Source of the DNA: Phyllobacteriaceae bacterium
GTDB lineage: Bacteria > Pseudomonadota > Alphaproteobacteria > Rhizobiales > Devosiaceae
Length of the DNA stretch: 8,042 nt
Direction of reading: 5' to 3'
Assembly (NCBI GenBank): GCA_012799265.1
Contig: JAAZLP010000200.1
Coordinates: 1 to 8,042, forward strand
Part shown: in pieces, positions 3,987 through 8,042 of the stretch
How positions within the stretch are numbered: the stretch's first letter is position 1
Layout of the letters: the number at the start of each line of letters is the position of its first letter
Translations under genes and position numbers: made by a program
Notes under the pieces: model-generated
Seen by the model: only the letters and a program-made list of their open reading frames with translations
Told to the model about the DNA's origin: nothing
The model's database searches: none

Positions 3987-5547
3987 GCCGGCGCTGAGCG
4001 ACAAGCCTCTGGCGCTTTACGAGCGGATCAAGGGTGGTTTGCGGCTCGCGGCGCTGGACCCGCATACAATGCGCGAGGGGCTGCGCATCGGCCAGAACCT
4101 TGCCGATGCCCGGGCCATCTGGCCGGATCTCGTCGTGCAGGAAATCAACCGGCCGCTCCTCAGGGACGCCTTCGAAACCTTTGCCGACTGGCATTCCAAT
4201 GCCAGCCCCATGGTCGCCGTGCTGCAGGACGCCAATGAATTTGGTGACCTCGTGCTCGATATTACCGGGGTGAGCCACCTCTTTGGTGGCGAAGGGGCGA
4301 TGCTGCGCCTGCTGCTCAAGCGTCTCAGGGATCTGGGCTATACGGTGGCCGGGGCCATTGCCCCCACCATTGGCGCCGCCTGGGCCGTCAGCCATTTCGC
4401 CCGCAGCCAGGTGGTCAGGCCCGAGGCGCTCGACGACATTCTCGATGCCCTGCCGGTGGGCGCATTGCGCCTGACGGAAAGCCAGATCGCGACCTTTACC
4501 CAGATGGGCCTGACTTCCATTTCTCAGGTGCGACAACGCTCGCGCAAGCAATTGCAGGCCCGTTTTGGCTCCGTATTGCTGCTGCGGATGGATCAGGCCT
4601 ATGGCCATGTCGAAGAACGGATGACGCCGCGCCTGCCGCAAGCCGATCATCATGTCGATCGGCGCCTCGCTGATCCGATCAGCCTCATGGACGATGTGCT
4701 CCTGATCACCCATGACCTGGCCGTGCAGCTTTCCTATCTGCTTGAAGCCGAGGGCTTGGGCGCGCAGGGATTTCATCTCTTTCTCTATCGGGTCGACCAC
4801 AAGGTCATGACCCTTTCGCTCAATGCGGCCCGGCTGACGCGCGATCCCCATCACATCAGCGAATTGTTCCGCCATCGGGCCCAGCGCTTGGCCGGGGATT
4901 ACGATGCCGGCTTTGGTATCGACATGGTGCGCCTGGCTGCGGGCAGCGTCGAGCGGCTCGATCCGGTGCAGGAAGGCGCATTTTCCCTCGATAGCGGGCT
5001 TGAAGATATCGACCGGCTCAATGACCGGCTCTCGAGCCGCCTGGGCGTGACGGCCGTGCTGCAGACCGAACTGGTCGCGAGCCACCTGCCCGAACGGGCG
5101 GCCCGATTGGTGCCGGCCCTGGGCAGAAGCTCCGGTCAGCCCGTCGCCGCGCCGCTTTTGCAAAGGCCGCTGCGATTGCTGCCGGTACCAGAGCCGGTAG
5201 CCATGACGGCCGAAGTGCCTGATGGCCTCCCGGCTTTGATGATCTGGCGGCGCCAGACCTATCGGCTGGTCAAGGGCCAGGGGCCAGAGCGGCTGGGCGG
5301 GGAATGGTGGCGCCAGGCGTCGCGGCTCAAACTGGTCGAGCCGCCCAGGCCAAAACCGCCTGAACCTGGCGAAACGGTCAAACCGCCGCCCTATGTGCCC
5401 GATCTGCCGCTTCTTGATCCGGGAAGCGAGAGTCGGGATTACTTTGCGGTCGAAGACCAGGAAGGCCGCCGCTTCTGGGTATTCCGGCAGGGGCTCTATG
5501 GGTCAGCACGCGAACCGCGCTGGTATCTGCATGGGTTTTTCTCGTGA
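3874..5547 (+). CDS. imuB: ImuB, catalytically inactive Y-family polymerase-like protein
   Basis: 557 residues. ImuB is the hub of the SOS mutasome: it links the beta clamp, ImuA and DnaE2 without polymerising DNA itself. The Y-family start appears as FLVLYLPHWPTDYLKR (21-36), in which the first catalytic aspartate is missing. The region matching SIDE-AFLDVTG of DinB reads EFGDLVLDITG (122-132), so the catalytic D-E pair is replaced by G124-D125. Helix-hairpin-helix elements follow at about 193-250, a little-finger-like domain at about 270-352, an RLNDRLSSRLG segment, and a C-terminal DUF6504-like domain (about 430-557) ending RWYLHGFFS. I did not find a clear QLxLF clamp motif; a Q-x-x-x-F near Q366 is only a weak candidate. 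The ATG at 3874 lies inside imuA, before the conserved start; the frame is open further up but there mirrors imuA. The stop touches dnaE2. Confidence 0.92.
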   Translation: MVLLSSPPPQELLRHAPQRRFLVLYLPHWPTDYLKRAEPALSDKPLALYERIKGGLRLAALDPHTMREGLRIGQNLADARAIWPDLVVQEINRPLLRDAFETFADWHSNASPMVAVLQDANEFGDLVLDITGVSHLFGGEGAMLRLLLKRLRDLGYTVAGAIAPTIGAAWAVSHFARSQVVRPEALDDILDALPVGALRLTESQIATFTQMGLTSISQVRQRSRKQLQARFGSVLLLRMDQAYGHVEERMTPRLPQADHHVDRRLADPISLMDDVLLITHDLAVQLSYLLEAEGLGAQGFHLFLYRVDHKVMTLSLNAARLTRDPHHISELFRHRAQRLAGDYDAGFGIDMVRLAAGSVERLDPVQEGAFSLDSGLEDIDRLNDRLSSRLGVTAVLQTELVASHLPERAARLVPALGRSSGQPVAAPLLQRPLRLLPVPEPVAMTAEVPDGLPALMIWRRQTYRLVKGQGPERLGGEWWRQASRLKLVEPPRPKPPEPGETVKPPPYVPDLPLLDPGSESRDYFAVEDQEGRRFWVFRQGLYGSAREPRWYLHGFFS

Positions 5548-5552
5548 GTGGC

Positions 5553-8042
5553 ATGCTGACCACAGAACCGCCCGCGCCATTGGTGCTGGAGCCCCCCTTT
5601 TATGCCGAGCTGGTGACGACCAGTAATTTCTCTTTCCTGCGCGGTGGCTCGCATCCGGAGGAACTGGTCGCCCATGCCATGGCCATGGGGATGACGGCGC
5701 TGGGCATCTGCGATCGCAACAGCTTTGCCGGCGTGGTGCGCGGCTATGTGGCGGCACGGGAAAACCAGGAGCGCAGTCCCGATTTTCGCTATCTGGTCGG
5801 CGTCCGGCTCGTCTTTGCCGACGGCACGCCTGACATCATCGCCTATCCCAGCGACCGGGTTTCCTATGGGCGGCTCTGCAAACTTTTAACCCTCGGCAAT
5901 CAGCGCGGCGAAAAGGGCAGCCCCCACCTCGTCTTCGAGGATCTTTTCGGCGCCGGGACGCCAGCCGCAGAAAACCAGCAGGGACCGCTCGAGGATTTTT
6001 CCCAGGGCCAGCTTTTCATTCTCATGCCCGATGAAGGCAATTGGGCCAGAACCGAAGAGACGCTGGATCGCCTGAGCCGTCAGGCGCCGGACCGGGTGTG
6101 GATTGCCGGCGTACCGCGCTTTGATGGCCATGACCGGGCCCGGCTCAATCGCGTCAATGCGCTGGCCCGACGGCACGGCGCGAAAATGATCGCCAGCAAT
6201 GATGTCCATTACCACGAGCCGGATCGCAGCATCGTGCTCGATGTGGTGACCTGCATCCGTGAGCATGTGACGCTGGAGGAAGCCGGGTTCCGGCTCAGCG
6301 CCAATGCCGAGCGCCATCTCAAACTGCCCGTGGAAATGGCCCGGCTTTTTGCCGAACATCCCGACGCCATAGCCCAGACCCAGGCCTTCATCGAGCGCAT
6401 CCAGTTTTCGCTGACCCAGCTCGAATATAATTATCCCGAGGAAACCGTGGGTGATGGGGAAACGGCGCAACAGACGCTCGAACGCCTCACCTGGGAGGGT
6501 GCGGCCAAGCGCTTCCCCGAAGGGATCACCAATGAGATCAAGCGCAGTCTTTGGACCGAGCTCTGCCTCATCGCCTATAAGGGCTATGCCGCCTATTTCC
6601 TGACCGTGCATGACATCGTTAAATTCGCTCGCGAGGAAAGGGGCATCCTCTGCCAGGGGCGCGGGTCGGCGGCCAATTCGAGCGTCTGTTTCTGCCTCGG
6701 CATTACCGAGGTGGACCCGCGCAAGGCGACCCTGGTCTTTGGCCGCTTCATCTCCACCGAGCGGGACGAGCCGCCCGATATCGACGTCGATTTCGAGCAC
6801 GAGCGGCGCGAAGAGGTGATGCAATATGTTTATCAGAAATATGGCGGTCGCCGCACCGGCCTGACGGCCAATGTCATTACCTACCGGTCAAAGAGCGCCA
6901 TCCGCGAAACGGCCAAGGTGTTCGGTGTTTCCGACGACACCATTGTCGCGCTCAACCAGCTTCACTGGGGCTGGGGCAGCAAGCTCGACCTGCGCGATCT
7001 GGCCAATATCGGGCTCAATCCGGACGATCCGGTGCTGGCGCAGATGTTCGAGGTGGTCAAGGTTTTGCGCGGCTTTCCGCGCCATCTCAGCCAGCATGTG
7101 GGCGGCTTTGTCATCACCCGGGATTCGCTCGAAAGCCTCGTGCCGATCAGCAAGTCGGCCATGGACAGCCGCACCATCATCGAATGGAACAAGGACGATA
7201 TCGAAGCGCTCAAGATCCTCAAGGTCGATATCCTGGCGCTGGGCATGCTCTCCTGCCTCAGGCGCGGCTTCGAGCTGATGGAGGCCCATTACGGACACAA
7301 GGTCGAGCTGGCCGAATTGCAGAGCGAGGAATTCCGCAGCCCCGAACTGGCGCGGCCGGTCTATGAAATGACCCACAGGGCCGACACGATCGGGGTGTTC
7401 CAGATCGAAAGCCGGGCGCAGATGACCATGCTGCCGCGCCTCAAACCGGTGCGGTTTTACGATCTTGTCATCGAGGTGGCGATCGTCCGGCCCGGGCCGA
7501 TCCAGGGCGGCATGGTGCATCCCTATCTCAAGCGCCGCGACGGCACCGAGCCCTGGCAGGCCAATCCCGATGACCCGCTCGACATGGTGCTCGAAAAAAC
7601 CCTCGGCATCCCGCTTTTTCAGGAGCAGGCAATGCAGATGGCCATTATCGGCGCCGGCTTTACCCCCGGCGAGGCCGACCAGTTGCGGCGTGCCATGGCC
7701 TCCTGGCGGCGCACGGGAAAGATCAATATTTTCCGCGAGCGCTTCATCAACGGGATGATGAACAATCCCAAGCGCCAATATAGCCGCGACTTTGCCGAGC
7801 GGTGCTTTTCCCAGATTGAAGGCTTTGCCGAATATGGCTTTCCCGAGAGCCATGCGGCGAGCTTTGCGCTGCTGGTCTATGCCTCCTGCTGGCTCAAATG
7901 CCATTACCCGGATGTGTTCCTCTGCGCCCTGCTCAATTCCCAGCCCATGGGCTTTTACGCGCCCAGCCAATTGGTGCGGGATGCCACCGAACATGGCGTC
8001 GAGGTGCGTGCTGCCGATGTCAACGCATCCCTCCTCGAATCC
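5553..8042 (+). CDS. dnaE2: DnaE2, error-prone DNA polymerase III alpha-type subunit (3' end outside window)
   Basis: 830 codons are visible without a stop; the family is about 1,050-1,150 residues, so roughly three quarters is present. It performs translesion synthesis with ImuA and ImuB. The PHP domain opens with YAEL-x-x-x-SNFSFLRG-x-SHPEEL (17-38), but its metal residues are altered (LVTTS at 20-24, CDR at 53-55). The palm has GRGSAANS and the catalytic PDIDVDF with D411 and D413; the third catalytic aspartate is D559 in KVDILAL. Further C-family marks are IVRPGPIQGG, GIPLFQEQAM and EYGFPESHAASFA. The C-terminal OB region and clamp motif lie beyond 8042. The ATG at 5553 stands 5 bases after the imuB stop; a GTG at 5544 overlapping that stop (GTGA) is an equally possible start, adding 3 residues. 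Either way translation should be coupled to imuB. I read the frame through to the end without any frameshift. Confidence 0.95.
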   Translation, partial: MLTTEPPAPLVLEPPFYAELVTTSNFSFLRGGSHPEELVAHAMAMGMTALGICDRNSFAGVVRGYVAARENQERSPDFRYLVGVRLVFADGTPDIIAYPSDRVSYGRLCKLLTLGNQRGEKGSPHLVFEDLFGAGTPAAENQQGPLEDFSQGQLFILMPDEGNWARTEETLDRLSRQAPDRVWIAGVPRFDGHDRARLNRVNALARRHGAKMIASNDVHYHEPDRSIVLDVVTCIREHVTLEEAGFRLSANAERHLKLPVEMARLFAEHPDAIAQTQAFIERIQFSLTQLEYNYPEETVGDGETAQQTLERLTWEGAAKRFPEGITNEIKRSLWTELCLIAYKGYAAYFLTVHDIVKFAREERGILCQGRGSAANSSVCFCLGITEVDPRKATLVFGRFISTERDEPPDIDVDFEHERREEVMQYVYQKYGGRRTGLTANVITYRSKSAIRETAKVFGVSDDTIVALNQLHWGWGSKLDLRDLANIGLNPDDPVLAQMFEVVKVLRGFPRHLSQHVGGFVITRDSLESLVPISKSAMDSRTIIEWNKDDIEALKILKVDILALGMLSCLRRGFELMEAHYGHKVELAELQSEEFRSPELARPVYEMTHRADTIGVFQIESRAQMTMLPRLKPVRFYDLVIEVAIVRPGPIQGGMVHPYLKRRDGTEPWQANPDDPLDMVLEKTLGIPLFQEQAMQMAIIGAGFTPGEADQLRRAMASWRRTGKINIFRERFINGMMNNPKRQYSRDFAERCFSQIEGFAEYGFPESHAASFALLVYASCWLKCHYPDVFLCALLNSQPMGFYAPSQLVRDATEHGVEVRAADVNASLLES

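Noticed and set aside
3652..5163. 503-codon open frame on the minus strand opposite imuA/imuB
   Set aside because: The + frame here reads as ImuA and ImuB with clear family motifs. The minus frame is a GC-rich shadow with His/Gly/Arg-rich, low-order sequence and no recognisable domain.
5886..5905. Possible frameshift in dnaE2 where the codon TTA and a short low-complexity stretch appear
   Set aside because: I read the frame codon by codon from 5544 to 8042, and it stays open with family motifs before and after this point.
5886..6824. 312-codon open frame on the minus strand opposite dnaE2
   Set aside because: It covers the palm-coding part of DnaE2 including the PDIDVDF motif on +. Its translation has no domain pattern, and there is no room for an independent gene.
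6888..7994. 368-codon open frame on the minus strand opposite dnaE2
   Set aside because: Same reason: mirror of strongly conserved DnaE2 codons with third-position GC bias. No ribosome site or motif of its own.

Overview
The window is GC-rich, densely coded bacterial DNA that looks like an ordinary chromosomal segment of an alphaproteobacterium. Three things point there: a direct-repeat LexA box (GTTC-N7-GTTC) instead of the CTG-N10-CAG box of gammaproteobacteria, the imuA-imuB-dnaE2 gene order placed right behind it, and the character of the proteins. Hyphomicrobiales, perhaps Devosia-like, is my best guess, but this rests on general sequence feel and no search was possible. I see no tRNA, rRNA, insertion sequence, CRISPR array, phage gene or attachment site.

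Left part (1-1843): the last 47 codons of a class III (CaiB/BaiF) CoA-transferase on + end at 145. They converge on a complete short-chain dehydrogenase (SDR) gene on - (238-1221), which resembles the hydroxyacyl-CoA/steroid dehydrogenase branch. Upstream of it, also on -, is a single-domain universal stress protein (1391-1843). The gaps here hold four clear inverted repeats: a short hairpin and a 13-bp perfect palindrome between the convergent genes, and two nested structures between the stress-protein and SDR genes.

Middle (1844-3176): a 93-bp divergent promoter region separates the stress-protein gene from a gene on + for a small exported protein of unknown function with four cysteines. 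It carries an FNR/FixK-like box that fits a class II activation position for the stress-protein gene. The exported-protein gene overlaps tail-to-tail by 7 bases with a TerB-like gene on - (2500-2958). A 218-bp divergent region then leads to the SOS cassette.

Right part (3148-8042): a perfect alphaproteobacterial LexA box precedes imuA, imuB and dnaE2 on +. The genes are tightly packed: imuA and imuB overlap by 113 bases, and dnaE2 begins at the imuB stop. Together they encode the damage-induced mutagenesis complex. ImuA is RecA-like without a Walker A motif, ImuB is a Y-family polymerase fold without its catalytic acidic residues, and DnaE2 is a C-family polymerase that keeps its catalytic aspartates and does the synthesis. 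dnaE2 is open to the window's edge, with 830 codons visible.

The best-supported system, the SOS mutasome, is already known. The less explained parts are the stress-protein promoter, the nested inverted repeats, the exported four-cysteine protein and the long imuA-imuB overlap.
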